Below are positions 33,942 through 47,413 of a DNA stretch of 64,000 nt, in pieces. This DNA is from Prochlorococcus sp. AG-409-A10 (GTDB lineage: Bacteria > Cyanobacteriota > Cyanobacteriia > PCC-6307 > Cyanobiaceae), in the NCBI GenBank assembly GCA_003216175.1, contig QCJG01000003.1:62001-126000 (forward strand). The letters are read 5' to 3'. How positions within the stretch are numbered: the stretch's first letter is position 1; each line of letters opens with the position of its first letter. The notes beneath the pieces were generated by a model. It had not been told where the DNA came from and ran no database searches. It was given only the letters and a program-made list of their open reading frames with translations. The translations under genes were made by a program, and so were the position numbers.

Positions 33942-35567
33942 ATGTCAAGCAGTAACGCCACTTTTTCAATAAGCAAAGGGAAAGTAGCACCAGTGGTATT
34001 GGCAATACTTGATGGTTGGGGGCACTCTGAAGAAACTAATCACAATTCTATTAAACAAGCATCTACCCCTGTAATGGATGCTTTATGGCATGCCTATCCT
34101 CACACTCTTATTGAAGCGAGCGGTGCAGATGTTGGACTACCAGATAATCAGATGGGTAACTCTGAAGTTGGACATCTAACTATTGGAGCAGGGAGAATAA
34201 TTCAGCAAGAATTGGTCCGAATATCAAATACAGTTAAAGAAAATAAATTAATTGAAAATACTGCTCTTAATGAATTTTCTAAAGCTTTAAAAAAAAGAGA
34301 AGGAACTCTTCATATCATGGGACTTTGCTCTGATGGAGGGGTTCATAGCCATATCGATCATTTGTGCGGATTAATTGAATGGGCTGCTGAAAAAGATTTA
34401 ACTAATGTCTCATTACACCTTTTCACAGATGGAAGAGACACCTCCGCAAAGAGTGCTTTAAAATATATAAATAGAATAGAAACTACAATCAAATCAACTG
34501 GCGTAGGAGAGATTTCTTCAATTTGCGGAAGATATTGGGCTATGGATCGAGATAATCGATGGGAAAGAACTTTAAAAGCTTATGAATTGCTTACTGATCC
34601 AAACTTTATGATTAGCGATCTTTCAGCCGAAGACAGTTTAAATAAAAGTTATGAAGAAGGTATAACTGATGAATTTATTGAACCTGTTAGGCTTTCCTCC
34701 TCCTTCTTAAAGGATGGAGATGGAGTAGTTTTTTTTAATTTTCGCCCCGACAGAGCTAGGCAATTAGTAAAGGCTCTTAAGCTAAAAGATTTTGATGGCT
34801 TTGAAAGAAAAAATAAAACTGATATTGACTTATTGACTTTTACACAATATGAATCAGGTCTTCCTGTTTCAGTCGCTTTCCCACCTGAGCCACTGAATGA
34901 TTTATTAGGTCAAGTAGTCTCTAGTCATGGACTAAATCAATATCGGACAGCTGAAACCGAAAAATATCCACACGTAACATATTTTTTGAATGGGGGTATT
35001 GAAAAGCCATTAAAAGGAGAGGTCAGGCACCTTGTTCCATCGCCAAGAGTTGCAACTTATGATCTTCAGCCTGAAATGTCAGCAGACGAGTTAACTGAAA
35101 GTTGCATCAAAGCAATTGAAACTGGAATTTACTCATTAGTTGTAATTAATTTTGCGAATCCAGATATGGTTGGACATTCTGGAATAATGAAAGCAGCTAT
35201 TAAAGCTAATGAGAAAGTTGATAGCTGCGTTGGAAAATTATTAAATTCAATAGGTAAGTTAGGTGGATCACTACTAATAACAGCAGATCATGGTAATTCC
35301 GAAATGATGTTAGGCCCAGATGGCCAACCATGGACAGCGCATACCACAAATCCTGTTCCAGTTATACTTGTAGAAGGGGAAAAACGTAAATTAAAGGGGT
35401 ATGGTAATGACATAAAGCTCAGAGAGTGCGGAGGCGGATTATCTGATTTAGCCCCAACTCTTTTACACCTATTAAATTTACCAAAACCAAAAGCAATGAC
35501 TGGTTCAACGCTTATTGAACCAATTAAAATGGCTAAAAAATCAAATCTTGTTCCTCAACCCGCATAA
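33942..35567 (+). CDS. gpmI: 2,3-bisphosphoglycerate-independent phosphoglycerate mutase
   Basis: 541-residue manganese-dependent enzyme interconverting 3- and 2-phosphoglycerate. First metal site [16 protein letters not shown], phosphoserine Ser74 in [24 protein letters not shown], the NPDMVGHSG segment and the final metal site [10 protein letters not shown] are all present. Followed by secG after 7 bases, so the two are cotranscribed. Confidence 0.95.
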   Translation: MSSSNATFSISKGKVAPVVLAILDGWGHSEETNHNSIKQASTPVMDALWHAYPHTLIEASGADVGLPDNQMGNSEVGHLTIGAGRIIQQELVRISNTVKENKLIENTALNEFSKALKKREGTLHIMGLCSDGGVHSHIDHLCGLIEWAAEKDLTNVSLHLFTDGRDTSAKSALKYINRIETTIKSTGVGEISSICGRYWAMDRDNRWERTLKAYELLTDPNFMISDLSAEDSLNKSYEEGITDEFIEPVRLSSSFLKDGDGVVFFNFRPDRARQLVKALKLKDFDGFERKNKTDIDLLTFTQYESGLPVSVAFPPEPLNDLLGQVVSSHGLNQYRTAETEKYPHVTYFLNGGIEKPLKGEVRHLVPSPRVATYDLQPEMSADELTESCIKAIETGIYSLVVINFANPDMVGHSGIMKAAIKANEKVDSCVGKLLNSIGKLGGSLLITADHGNSEMMLGPDGQPWTAHTTNPVPVILVEGEKRKLKGYGNDIKLRECGGGLSDLAPTLLHLLNLPKPKAMTGSTLIEPIKMAKKSNLVPQPA

Positions 35568-35574
35568 TGAAAGA

Positions 35575-35805
35575 ATGATCATTCCACTTTTATCTTGGGC
35601 ATGGGCAATTTCAGGAGTTTTTCTAATACTATTAGTTCTTCTTCATAGCCCAAAAGGGGATGGGATGGGTGGACTAGCCTCTAGCGGAAACTCTATGTTC
35701 ACAAGTGCCAGTAGTGCTGAATCGACCTTAAATAGAGCGACTTGGTCATGTCTTATCTTGTTTTTAACCCTAGCTGTTATTCTTAGCGCAGGATGGTTAA
35801 AATGA
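35575..35805 (+). CDS. secG: Protein translocase subunit SecG
   Basis: 76 residues from the ATG at 35575 (MIIPLLSWAWAISGVFLILL); the frame is open upstream into gpmI but that part is not SecG. Two membrane helices flank the conserved LHSPKGDGMGGLASSGNSMF loop (SecG signature, F/S-x-x-x-x-x-E at SASSAESTLNRAT). Third SecYEG partner for Sec export. Confidence 0.9.
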   Translation: MIIPLLSWAWAISGVFLILLVLLHSPKGDGMGGLASSGNSMFTSASSAESTLNRATWSCLILFLTLAVILSAGWLK

Positions 35806-35853
35806 TTTTCAGTCTGCTTTTTAAGATTTATTTAATATAGGAAAAATAAGTAA

Positions 35854-35897
35854 TTAGCAAGTGATCTATCTATATCAATAGATAGATCACTTGCTAA
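35854..35897. repeat. Perfect 20-bp hairpin with 4-base loop
   Basis: TTAGCAAGTGATCTATCTAT (35854-35873) pairs fully with 35878-35897 around ATCA. It is followed by A6T5, so it can terminate transcription from gpmI-secG, though the stem is long and AT-rich for a simple terminator. Confidence 0.85.
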
Positions 35898-35963
35898 AAA
35901 ATTTTTAACTGAAGTAAGTATTTTGAAAACTCGTTTTGGATTGTCCGAACTAAATAAAAACTA

Positions 35964-36167
35964 TCAATGCCAAATATCGTAAAACCTTCTTGCGAAATGA
36001 GCATTTATTTCATCAATACTTTTAACCCTATATTCATCGAAGGCTTCTTGCTCTGATTCAAAAATGCCTTCACCATCATTATTCAAAAGAAGATCTACTT
36101 CCCTCCTATTTCTTCCACCTCTAAACCTTTAACTTCCATCTAAATCGTCATAGTCTATATGAGCCAA
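35964..36167 (-). pseudogene. Small gene interrupted by an in-frame stop
   Basis: Reading from a TTG at 36167 gives MAHIDYDDLDGS, then TAA (36129-36131), and the same frame continues RFRGGRNRREVDLLLNNDGE, GIFESEQEAFDEYRVKSIDE, INAHFARRFYDIWH and ends with TGA. The part after the stop has strong protein-like composition and is not explained by chance. The total of 66 sense codons would be an acidic soluble protein. No start codon directly follows the stop; the first is a TTG at 36086. A sequencing error at the TAA is an alternative. Confidence 0.6.
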
Positions 36168-36171
36168 TTAA

Positions 36172-36252
36172 TTACTTAGCTCTCAATCTCTCAATTTGTT
36201 CAAGATTGCATGACTTAATCCATTTCTCAATTTCTTTTTTGGTTTTATGCAT
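36172..36252 (-). CDS. Possible 26-aa basic peptide
   Basis: ATG at 36252. The product begins MHKTKKEIEKWIKSCNLEQI and ends ERLRAK, an amphipathic basic helix. It ends 4 bases before the start of the interrupted gene on the same strand, so the two may have formed a pair. Found by hand; short, so uncertain. Confidence 0.38.
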   Translation of the reverse strand: MHKTKKEIEKWIKSCNLEQIERLRAK

Positions 36253-36419
36253 TTCTCAAAAACCCATTAAGTAAAACGAGAGAAAGATTATTAGGAATAA
36301 TGAACAACTTTGAAACTTTGCTGAATGTATTCTGAACTTTTAAATAAACAATAAATTACCTGTTTTTCTATCGACGAATAATTCCGAAAATGTTTTGAAC
36401 AATTATTATGAATGGACAA

Positions 36420-36457
36420 AAAAATGGACAGGGCTTAAATAAACCCCGTCCATTTTT
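36420..36457 (-). terminator. Terminator of groESL
   Basis: On the minus strand AAAAATGGAC pairs with GTCCATTTTT (36420-36429 with 36448-36457), extended by GGG/CCC after one mismatch, then T-rich sequence. It lies 34 bases beyond the groEL stop. Confidence 0.85.
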
Positions 36458-36490
36458 GAAATCAAAGTGAAACTTAAATGCTGAAACTAA

Positions 36491-38137
<1,647 letters not shown>

Positions 38138-38185
38138 TTAATTTCGAAAAGTTTTTTGGTTTGGACTTCAGCTAAAAGCTGAATT

Positions 38186-38497
38186 TTAATTGACGACAGC
38201 TAGGATGTCTTTCTCAGAGAGAAGAACGTACTCATCGCTGCCTAGTTTGATATCAGTACCTGCGTACTTACTGTAGAGAACCTTATCTCCAACACTTACT
38301 TCAGGAGATTGACGTGAACCATCTTCGTTGCGTTTTCCAGGACCAACCTGAGCAACTTCACCGACTTGGGGTTTCTCCTTAGCAGTGTCGGGAAGCAAAA
38401 TGCCTCCCGCAGTCTTCTCTTCAGATTCAGAAACTTTTACAAATACACGATCTCCTAATGGTTTAACAGTGGAGACGCTGAGAGATACAGCTGCCAT
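38186..38497 (-). CDS. groES: 10-kDa chaperonin GroES
   Basis: 103 residues, heptameric cap of GroEL. The family marks are [40 protein letters not shown] (mobile loop), [16 protein letters not shown] and [12 protein letters not shown]. First gene of the groESL operon. No CIRCE inverted repeat was found in the 222-base region upstream shared with atpD. Confidence 0.96.
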
Positions 38498-38659
38498 AAA
38501 TTAGTGCAGTAGCAGAAAAACAAAAAGCGCTTAGCGCCGTTCGATAAAGAGTATTACTCATTACCAATGGTATTAATTTATGCATCTAAGTACGCTCAAG
38601 ACCACATATATTCTGTGCGGTTGACCGAACACTGAAAAAAAATGCCTGTGGAGTGGTAG

Positions 38660-40186
<1,527 letters not shown>

Positions 40187-40243
40187 AATTCTTTTGCCTA
40201 CTCAATTTACCTTCAGTCAACGTTTTTCTAAAATCCTCAAGAA

Positions 40244-40651
40244 ATGACTTTAACTCTACGAGTTCTTGCTCCCGATAAGAGCGTATTTGACGATACTGCT
40301 GATGAAATAATACTTCCAAGCACGACAGGGCTTTTGGGAGTATTACCTGGTCACATTTCAATGGTTACTGCTATTGATTTTGGAGTATTGAGGGTTTTAA
40401 AAAACGGTAATTGGGATTCAATAGCCCTCACTGGAGGTTTCGCAGAAGTTGAATCCAATGAAGTTACAGTTTTAGTAAATAAAGCTGAGATGGGAAAAAA
40501 TATTGATTCTGCTAAAGCTGAAGCTGAATTAGAACAAGCCAAAAACAAACTAAATCAGGCTCAGGATAAAGTGACTTCCCCTGACAAAATTAAAGCTCAA
40601 GAAGAATTGAACAAAGCTAAAGCTTGGTTTCAAGCTTCTAAATCAGACTAA
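40244..40651 (+). CDS. atpC: ATP synthase F1 subunit epsilon
   Basis: 135 residues. N-terminal beta-sandwich MTLTLRVLAPDKSVFDDTAD, then EIILPSTTGLLGVLPGHISM and TALTGGFAEVESNEVTV-like region, then the C-terminal helical pair rich in Lys, Ala and Glu (AKAEAELEQAKNKLNQAQDK) that inhibits ATP hydrolysis. Follows atpD by 57 bases. Confidence 0.95.
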   Translation: MTLTLRVLAPDKSVFDDTADEIILPSTTGLLGVLPGHISMVTAIDFGVLRVLKNGNWDSIALTGGFAEVESNEVTVLVNKAEMGKNIDSAKAEAELEQAKNKLNQAQDKVTSPDKIKAQEELNKAKAWFQASKSD

Positions 40652-40683
40652 AAATTTATAAACATTTCTTTGTTTAGGGACTT

Positions 40684-41202
<519 letters not shown>

Positions 41203-41385
41203 CTAACAAAGTACTAATTTAACAGCAGCTAGGGCCTATTTGAATTACTAGAGGAGGAAATTCAAAAGGTTTTCTACTATTCGATAATGATGAAATTTTG
41301 AAGGGAGAAAAATAAGTAAGGAGATTTATTCAATACGGACAATTTAATTGCACAGTTTTTTTAGAAAATCACTAAAGAAATTAAA

Positions 41386-42705
41386 TTAATATTCCAAATC
41401 AATCAAATTCTTGGCAGCATTTTTACTCAATACTTCTACAAAATCTTTTGTTACTAAAACATCATCTTCAATACGAATTCCGATACCTTTCCACCTTTCA
41501 TCTATCTCAGGCTGACCCTCCGGTATTGCCAAACGGTCACTGATGTAAATACCAGGTTCCACTGTTAAAACCATTCCAGGTTCAAGCTTCAGGTGATAAT
41601 CACCAAGTCGATATGCCCCTACATCATGAACATCTAGACCTAACCAATGGCCGGTTCGATGCATATACAAATGAGAATAAGCTTCTTGTTCAATTATCGA
41701 CTCAACTTCACCAACAAGCAGGCCAATATCAACTAAACCCTCAACAAGATGCTTCAAAGCAGTCATATGAACATTCTCTGCGTTATCACCTGGGCGAACA
41801 CATTGAATTGCGGCTTCTTGAGCTTTGAGTGTAATTTCATATAAAGCTTTTTGTTCTCCAGAAAATTTTCCATTAGCAGGAAAGGTTCTTGTTATGTCAC
41901 CATTGTAATAATCATCCAAAGAGCAACCTGCATCTATCAAAACAAGGTCTCCATCTCTTATGAGTGAATTATTTGCCGTGTAATGAAGAACACATGCATT
42001 GTCTCCGGAGGCAATTATCGAACCATAAGCAGGTCCTCTTGTCCCTTTTTCAAGAAAGTATTTTTCTATTTGAGCTTGTAAGTCTCTCTCATTCATCCCT
42101 GGGCGTGCAAATTCTCTAACTATTTCATGGCCCTCTGCAGAAATTTTTGATGCAAGACGCATCCGTTCAATCTCAAAATCATCCTTGCGAAGTCTCAAAT
42201 CATGAAGTATTGGGCAAGGCGCAATCATCGACAACGGAGCGGAGCCACTTCTAGGAAGTTTTTGTAAATGCTCAGACCAAGTTCTCAACACCAAAGGCTC
42301 CAAATGTGGATATTTCCCAACTCGAAAAGCAATCCCTTCGGCTCCTTTTAAATAATGAGGCAAAAGGTTTGGTAATTCATTCAAAGGATGAGATATATCC
42401 ACTTCGAAATTATCTAAAACTCCTTTGGTTCCCCACCTAAAGCCCGTCCAAACTTCTGCACCAGACTCTTTGGGTAAGACGAATAGTACATATTGTTCAC
42501 CCTTAGGTTTATGAGGTAAAAACAATGCCACTGCATTTGGCTCATCAAAACCAGTTAAATACCAAAAATCACTATTTTGACGGAATGGATACTCACAATC
42601 TGCATGATGAGTGACTAATTCTGCCGCTGGGATGACAGCCGCATGAGAACCTAAATGTGACAAAAATATGTCTCTACGGCGACGAAAAATACTTGAATCA
42701 GCCAC
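41386..42705 (-). CDS. pepP: Xaa-Pro aminopeptidase (aminopeptidase P)
   Basis: 439 residues from the GTG at 42705; a TTG at 42738 would add 11. Removes N-terminal residues before proline. N-terminal domain CEYPFRQNSDFWYLTGFDEP. Pita-bread catalytic domain with two-metal ligands: Asp in LVLIDAGCSLDDYYNGDITR, His in HRTGHWLGLDVHDVGAY, Glu in VLTVEPGIYI and Glu in GIRIEDDVLVT. The length is close to E. coli PepP. Divergent from the CNNM gene. Confidence 0.92.
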   Translation of the reverse strand: MADSSIFRRRRDIFLSHLGSHAAVIPAAELVTHHADCEYPFRQNSDFWYLTGFDEPNAVALFLPHKPKGEQYVLFVLPKESGAEVWTGFRWGTKGVLDNFEVDISHPLNELPNLLPHYLKGAEGIAFRVGKYPHLEPLVLRTWSEHLQKLPRSGSAPLSMIAPCPILHDLRLRKDDFEIERMRLASKISAEGHEIVREFARPGMNERDLQAQIEKYFLEKGTRGPAYGSIIASGDNACVLHYTANNSLIRDGDLVLIDAGCSLDDYYNGDITRTFPANGKFSGEQKALYEITLKAQEAAIQCVRPGDNAENVHMTALKHLVEGLVDIGLLVGEVESIIEQEAYSHLYMHRTGHWLGLDVHDVGAYRLGDYHLKLEPGMVLTVEPGIYISDRLAIPEGQPEIDERWKGIGIRIEDDVLVTKDFVEVLSKNAAKNLIDLEY

Positions 42706-42801
42706 AAAAATACTCCTATTTACTCTTAAGGATGGCAAGAGAACTAACTTAATGGAAAAATAAAAGCAAAAGATCCTTACTCTTTAAAAAATCTCTAGGG
42801 G

Positions 42802-43794
42802 ATGACCCAAGACATTCTGCTCTTAACTGCTCTTGTTGCGGTTGTTTTAATTGGTTCCGCAATGTGCTCAGGAATAGAAGCAGCATTATTGGCTGTCAAC
42901 CCATTACGAGTGCATGAGCTCGCAAGAAGAAGTCCAAAAGTTTTAGGAGCTAAAAGACTAGAAAAATTACGCCACAGGCTTGGAAGGACTTTAACTGTCG
43001 TAACAATTGCTAATAACAGTTTTAATATATTTGGAAGCCTGATGGTTGGTAGCTACGCAAGTTTCATATTCCAAAATAGAATTGGATATCTAATGCCAAT
43101 ATTTTCTATTGGCCTGACTATTCTTGTTTTACTTCTTGGAGAAATTTTACCGAAAGCTCTTGGTACAAGACTTGCATTGCAAATCAGTTTAACCAGCGCT
43201 CCTATTCTTGATTTCTTAAGTATAATAATGAGACCATTGCTAATATTTTTAGAACGTCTATTGCCAATTATCACTGCAAAGAGTGAACTTACAACAGACG
43301 AAGAAGAAATTAGACAAATGGCTAAACTTGGCTCTCAAATTGGTCAAATTGAAGCAGATGAAGCTGCAATGATATCTAAGGTTTTTCAGCTAAATGATCT
43401 TACGGCTAAAGATCTTATGACTCCGAGAGTTGCTGCTCCTACACTTCCAGGAAGAGTTTCTCTTCAGTCTGTCAAATCAAACTTATTAGAGAATAATTCA
43501 ACATGGTGGGTAGTATTAGGTGAAGAAGTTGACAAGGTAGTTGGTGTTGCCAACCGTGAAAAGCTATTAACCTCTTTACTTCGAGGAGACTCCAATCTAA
43601 CTCCCTACGAGCTAAGCGAAAATGTAGAGTTTGTACCCGAAATGATTCGAGTAGATAGATTACTTCTTGGATTTAATGACGACAAAAAAGGAGTCAGAGT
43701 CGTGGTAGATGAATTTGGAGGATTTGTTGGATTAGTTGGAGCTGAAGCAGTCTTAGATGTATTAGCTGGTTGGTGGGGGAAATCTAAAACATGA
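42802..43794 (+). CDS. CNNM / HlyC-CorC family membrane protein (DUF21)
   Basis: 330 residues. DUF21 membrane domain at about 1-155 (SAMCSGIEAALLAVNPLRVH, TIANNSFNIFGSLMVGSYAS, LLLGEILPKALGTRLALQIS), then TTDEEEIRQMAKLGSQIGQI and EADEAAMISKVFQLNDLTAK, DLMTPRV and a CBS-pair region. CNNM proteins transport or sense magnesium and other divalent ions. The C-terminal CorC transporter-associated domain is missing. Overlaps the GTPase gene by 4 bases. Confidence 0.88.
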   Translation: MTQDILLLTALVAVVLIGSAMCSGIEAALLAVNPLRVHELARRSPKVLGAKRLEKLRHRLGRTLTVVTIANNSFNIFGSLMVGSYASFIFQNRIGYLMPIFSIGLTILVLLLGEILPKALGTRLALQISLTSAPILDFLSIIMRPLLIFLERLLPIITAKSELTTDEEEIRQMAKLGSQIGQIEADEAAMISKVFQLNDLTAKDLMTPRVAAPTLPGRVSLQSVKSNLLENNSTWWVVLGEEVDKVVGVANREKLLTSLLRGDSNLTPYELSENVEFVPEMIRVDRLLLGFNDDKKGVRVVVDEFGGFVGLVGAEAVLDVLAGWWGKSKT

Positions 43795-45113
43795 TTAACA
43801 AAAGAGAAATACCGGCAAAATGTACCTTTTTACTTAGTAAATGGAAAAAAAATTTAAATCTTACTAATTTTGAGAGAACTAAATTTGAAAACATTTTAAA
43901 TCAACTAGATTTTCAAATAAAAAAATTAGAAAAGAAAGAACTAGAGATATCAGTATATGGCCGTGTTGGCGTTGGTAAGTCAAGCTTATTAAATGCATTA
44001 ATTGAAAAGCAAATATTTCCAACCGACATCCTAAACGGAAATACAAAGGCGACTAAATCTTATACATGGGACAAAAGATTTAAAAACTTAAATAAGGTTG
44101 AGTTAATTGACTCTCCAGGTATAGATGAAATAAATAATACTAATAAAGAAAAAATAAATTTTAATTATGTGTTAGATACAGATTTAATTCTCTTTGTAAT
44201 TGATAGTGACATAACTCGTACCGACTTGAATTCCATTGAAGAGCTATTAAAGAATAACAAACCTATATTACTAGTCTTAAACCGTTGTGATCAATGGAGC
44301 TCACAAGAGACAAAACTAATACTCTCAAGTATTCACAAAAAGTTGTCATTTTGCAAACAAAAAATTAAAATTGCTCTAGTATCTTCATCTCCAAGGGAGG
44401 CAAGAATAAAACCAGATGGAACTGTTAGAAGTGAACAAAAAATGCCTAAAGTTGATATTCTAAAGAACGAACTTAAAGATATTATTAATCAAAGTGGTGA
44501 GTTAATTCTTTGTATAAATAGTCTAAGAATTGCAGACCAATTCTATAAATTGCTTAAAGAGAGTCGACTACTGAGAAAGAAAGAAGAAGCACAAAATTTA
44601 ATTGGGAAATATGCAACTTTAAAAGCCTCAGGAGTAGCAATTAATCCCTTTTTAATGATTGATCTTGTTACTGGTCTTGCTTTTGATAGTGCCCTTATCA
44701 TCCAATTAAGTAAATTATATGGCTTAGAAATAGGTGGCCCCTCTGCCAGACAATTAGTTAAAAAGCTTAGTTTTCAAAATTCATTACTAGGGGGGGCACA
44801 AATAGGGATACAAATTACTTTAAATATTTTCAAGCAAATACTTATTCTTGCTGCGCCTATTACTGGAGGATTAAGCCTTGCACCTACTGCTCCAATAGCC
44901 ATTTCACAAGCAGCTCTTGCGATTCATTCAACAAAGCTCATAGGTCGTCTAGCAGCTTATAAATTTCTTAACGGAACAAATAAAAAAGATGGAAGACCTC
45001 GTTTAATGTTGAAATATCTTCTCAGAAAAAATTCTGACTTAAGAATAATGCTTGGCGACTTTAAATCTCTTACATCAAGTACAACAAAAAATCAAAATTA
45101 TTTATTGCCATGA
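43791..45113 (+). CDS. Era-like GTPase with C-terminal DUF697-type membrane region
   Basis: 440 residues. P-loop YGRVGVGKSSLLNALIEKQ, switch II VELIDSPGIDEI and G4 LVLNRCDQW define a GTPase of the Era/dynamin-like class. The C-terminal third (about 270-400) is hydrophobic (AINPFLMIDLVTGLAFDSAL, LILAAPITGGLSLAPTAPIA) and matches the DUF697 layout, suggesting membrane attachment. Lysine- and asparagine-rich, more AT-rich than neighbours. It overlaps both neighbours by 4 bases, in a single operon with nadD and nadE. Confidence 0.85.
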   Translation: MINKREIPAKCTFLLSKWKKNLNLTNFERTKFENILNQLDFQIKKLEKKELEISVYGRVGVGKSSLLNALIEKQIFPTDILNGNTKATKSYTWDKRFKNLNKVELIDSPGIDEINNTNKEKINFNYVLDTDLILFVIDSDITRTDLNSIEELLKNNKPILLVLNRCDQWSSQETKLILSSIHKKLSFCKQKIKIALVSSSPREARIKPDGTVRSEQKMPKVDILKNELKDIINQSGELILCINSLRIADQFYKLLKESRLLRKKEEAQNLIGKYATLKASGVAINPFLMIDLVTGLAFDSALIIQLSKLYGLEIGGPSARQLVKKLSFQNSLLGGAQIGIQITLNIFKQILILAAPITGGLSLAPTAPIAISQAALAIHSTKLIGRLAAYKFLNGTNKKDGRPRLMLKYLLRKNSDLRIMLGDFKSLTSSTTKNQNYLLP

Positions 45114-45694
45114 AAATCAAAATAAACTCAATAGCCTTATTTGGGACAAGCGCTGATCCTCCCACTTTGGGGCACGAGGCCTTGTTGAGAGAATTAACAA
45201 AAATCTTCCCAAAAGTTATAACGTGGGCGAGTGATAACCCTGATAAAAAGCATCAAATTCCACTTCTAAAAAGAACTCAGCTTTTAAAAATTCTGGTAAA
45301 AAAAATCTCACATCCTAAATTAGAACTAGTTCAAGAATTGAGTAGTCCTAGAACGATTCATACTCTAAAAAAAGCTTTCCAACTATGGCCTGAAGCAAGT
45401 TTTAGTTTTGTAATTGGTAGTGATTTAGCTGTACAAGTTCCAAAGTGGCTTAATGCTAAGTCTATTCTCAACAAAGCAACAATAGCTATCGCGATGAGAG
45501 ATGGATGGCCAATTAGCGAAAAACAATTAGAAGCAATTAAAAAACTTGGCGGTGAAATTGATCTACTACCTTTTAATACCCCTGAATCATCAAGTTCAAA
45601 ATTCAGAGAAAGTCCTCAAGAAGTTCTTGTCCCTAAAGAACTTGTCCCATTACTACTTCAAGAAAATCTATACGGTCTCGCAGATAACAGATAA
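45110..45694 (+). CDS. nadD: Nicotinate-nucleotide adenylyltransferase
   Basis: 194 residues. Makes deamido-NAD+ from nicotinate mononucleotide and ATP. The nucleotidyltransferase signature is IALFGTSADPPTLGHEALLR (the GxFDPxHxGH motif with Ser-Ala and Thr-Leu changes). FVIGSDLAVQVPKWLN follows, and the C-terminal SSSSKFRES replaces the ISSTxIR motif. The upstream overlap is 4 bases and the stop/start with nadE is TAATG, so this step and the next are coupled. Confidence 0.9.
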   Translation: MKIKINSIALFGTSADPPTLGHEALLRELTKIFPKVITWASDNPDKKHQIPLLKRTQLLKILVKKISHPKLELVQELSSPRTIHTLKKAFQLWPEASFSFVIGSDLAVQVPKWLNAKSILNKATIAIAMRDGWPISEKQLEAIKKLGGEIDLLPFNTPESSSSKFRESPQEVLVPKELVPLLLQENLYGLADNR

Positions 45695-47394
45695 TGAAAT
45701 TAGCATTGGCCCAGCTAAATCCAGTCATTGGAGATCTCGATGGTAATGCCGAGAAAATATTTTCAGTGTGCAAAGAGATCAAAAACAAAGATGTGGGTCT
45801 AGTAATAACACCAGAGCTTTCTTTGATCGGCTACCCTCCAAAAGACTTATTATTTAATCCACGACTTTTTGAAGAGGAAAAAGATGTCCTAAACAAATTA
45901 AGCAAAAGATTAAATAATCTTAGCCAAAACTTATCTGTATTAATTGGTATTGCAGAAGCAACTTCAGATAAAGAAATTCCTAAACTATATAACTCAGTTG
46001 TTATTTTAGAAAAAGGTATTTGGAGAGTCTTGGCGAGGAAACAACTCCTACCCACATATGATGTTTTTGATGAAAAGCGTTATTTTCGTTCTGCAGAGCA
46101 TAGTAGTATTTTAAATTTTAATTACCAAGAAAAACTTTGGAAGATCGGAATAACTATTTGCGAAGATATATGGGTTGAGAAAAACCTACAAAATGAGAAA
46201 GTCCTAGGAAAAGATCCTATAAAATCATTAGAAAAAGAAAAATTAGATTTGCTTATCAATCTTTCAGCTTCTCCATTTATTGAATCGAAAAGTTTATTAC
46301 GCCAACGAATAGCGGCCAAAGCAGCTATTCGTCTTTCATGCCCGGTGGTTTATGTCAATCAAGTAGGAGGGAATGATGAATTAATCTTTGATGGTTCGAG
46401 TTTTGCTCTTAATAAAAAAGGTAAATTACGACAAGAACTTCCTGCTTTTAAAGAGTCAGTTGGTCTTTGTGAGATAGCTTCCCTCAAAAAACAAACTTCG
46501 ATATCAAGTAAATATCCAACATCACAAGAAGACCTTTTTAGAGCTTTAGTTCTTGGGGTTAAAGATTATGCAAAAAAATGTAATTTCAACAGTGCCGTTA
46601 TTGGATTAAGTGGGGGTATCGACTCAGCTTTAGTAGCAACTATTGCAGTAGCAGCTTTAGGTATCTCTAAAGTTCATGGAATTTTAATGCCATCTCCATG
46701 GAGCTCAGCAGGTTCAGTAAAAGATGCAACAACATTAGCTAATCGACTTGGAATAAATCATCAAAAGATTCCTATCTCAGATGTAATGAATAGTTTTAAC
46801 GATGTTTTATCCAATTCAAAGTGGGGGATACCAACTGGTATCACAGCTGAAAATCTGCAATCTCGTATTAGAGGAACAATATTAATGGCTCTAGCAAATC
46901 AAAAAAAACATTTGCTTCTTTCTACAGGAAACAAGTCAGAACTGGCCGTAGGATATTGCACCCTCTACGGAGACATGAACGGAGGCTTATCTGTAATTGG
47001 AGATCTTTATAAGACAAGTGTATTTGATCTATGTAATTGGATAGATAGTGATTCGTCATCCAGTTGCAGAAATGATTTCTTTCTCCCTGAAGAGATAGAA
47101 CTTATAAGCTCTGAAATAAGAAACAAGCCTCCAAGCGCTGAATTACGACCAGAACAATTAGATAGCGACTCTTTGCCTGATTATTTCATTCTTGATCCAA
47201 TACTAAAAGGATTAATTGAACATCACTTACCAACTGAAATCTTAATAGAAAAAGGATTTGATAAAACAATTGTTCATAAAGTAGCCAAGTTATTAAAGAA
47301 CGCTGAATTCAAACGTTATCAAGCACCTCCTTTATTGAAAATTAGTAATCAAGCTTTTGGAAGTGGGTGGAAAAAACCAATAGCCTCAAGATAA
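45694..47394 (+). CDS. nadE: NAD+ synthase (glutamine-hydrolysing)
   Basis: 566 residues. N-terminal nitrilase/glutaminase domain with Glu in LVITPELSLIGYPPKDLL, Lys in LARKQLLPTYDVFDEKRYF and Cys in IGITICEDIWVE. C-terminal synthetase with the ATP loop GLSGGIDSALVATIAV (from about 304) and HLLLSTGNKSELAVGYCTLY, GDMNGGLSVIGD. Converts deamido-NAD+ to NAD+ with glutamine as ammonia donor. Acts right after NadD. Confidence 0.95.
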   Translation: MKLALAQLNPVIGDLDGNAEKIFSVCKEIKNKDVGLVITPELSLIGYPPKDLLFNPRLFEEEKDVLNKLSKRLNNLSQNLSVLIGIAEATSDKEIPKLYNSVVILEKGIWRVLARKQLLPTYDVFDEKRYFRSAEHSSILNFNYQEKLWKIGITICEDIWVEKNLQNEKVLGKDPIKSLEKEKLDLLINLSASPFIESKSLLRQRIAAKAAIRLSCPVVYVNQVGGNDELIFDGSSFALNKKGKLRQELPAFKESVGLCEIASLKKQTSISSKYPTSQEDLFRALVLGVKDYAKKCNFNSAVIGLSGGIDSALVATIAVAALGISKVHGILMPSPWSSAGSVKDATTLANRLGINHQKIPISDVMNSFNDVLSNSKWGIPTGITAENLQSRIRGTILMALANQKKHLLLSTGNKSELAVGYCTLYGDMNGGLSVIGDLYKTSVFDLCNWIDSDSSSSCRNDFFLPEEIELISSEIRNKPPSAELRPEQLDSDSLPDYFILDPILKGLIEHHLPTEILIEKGFDKTIVHKVAKLLKNAEFKRYQAPPLLKISNQAFGSGWKKPIASR

Positions 47395-47413
47395 ATCCTT
47401 TAATTCACTTCTA

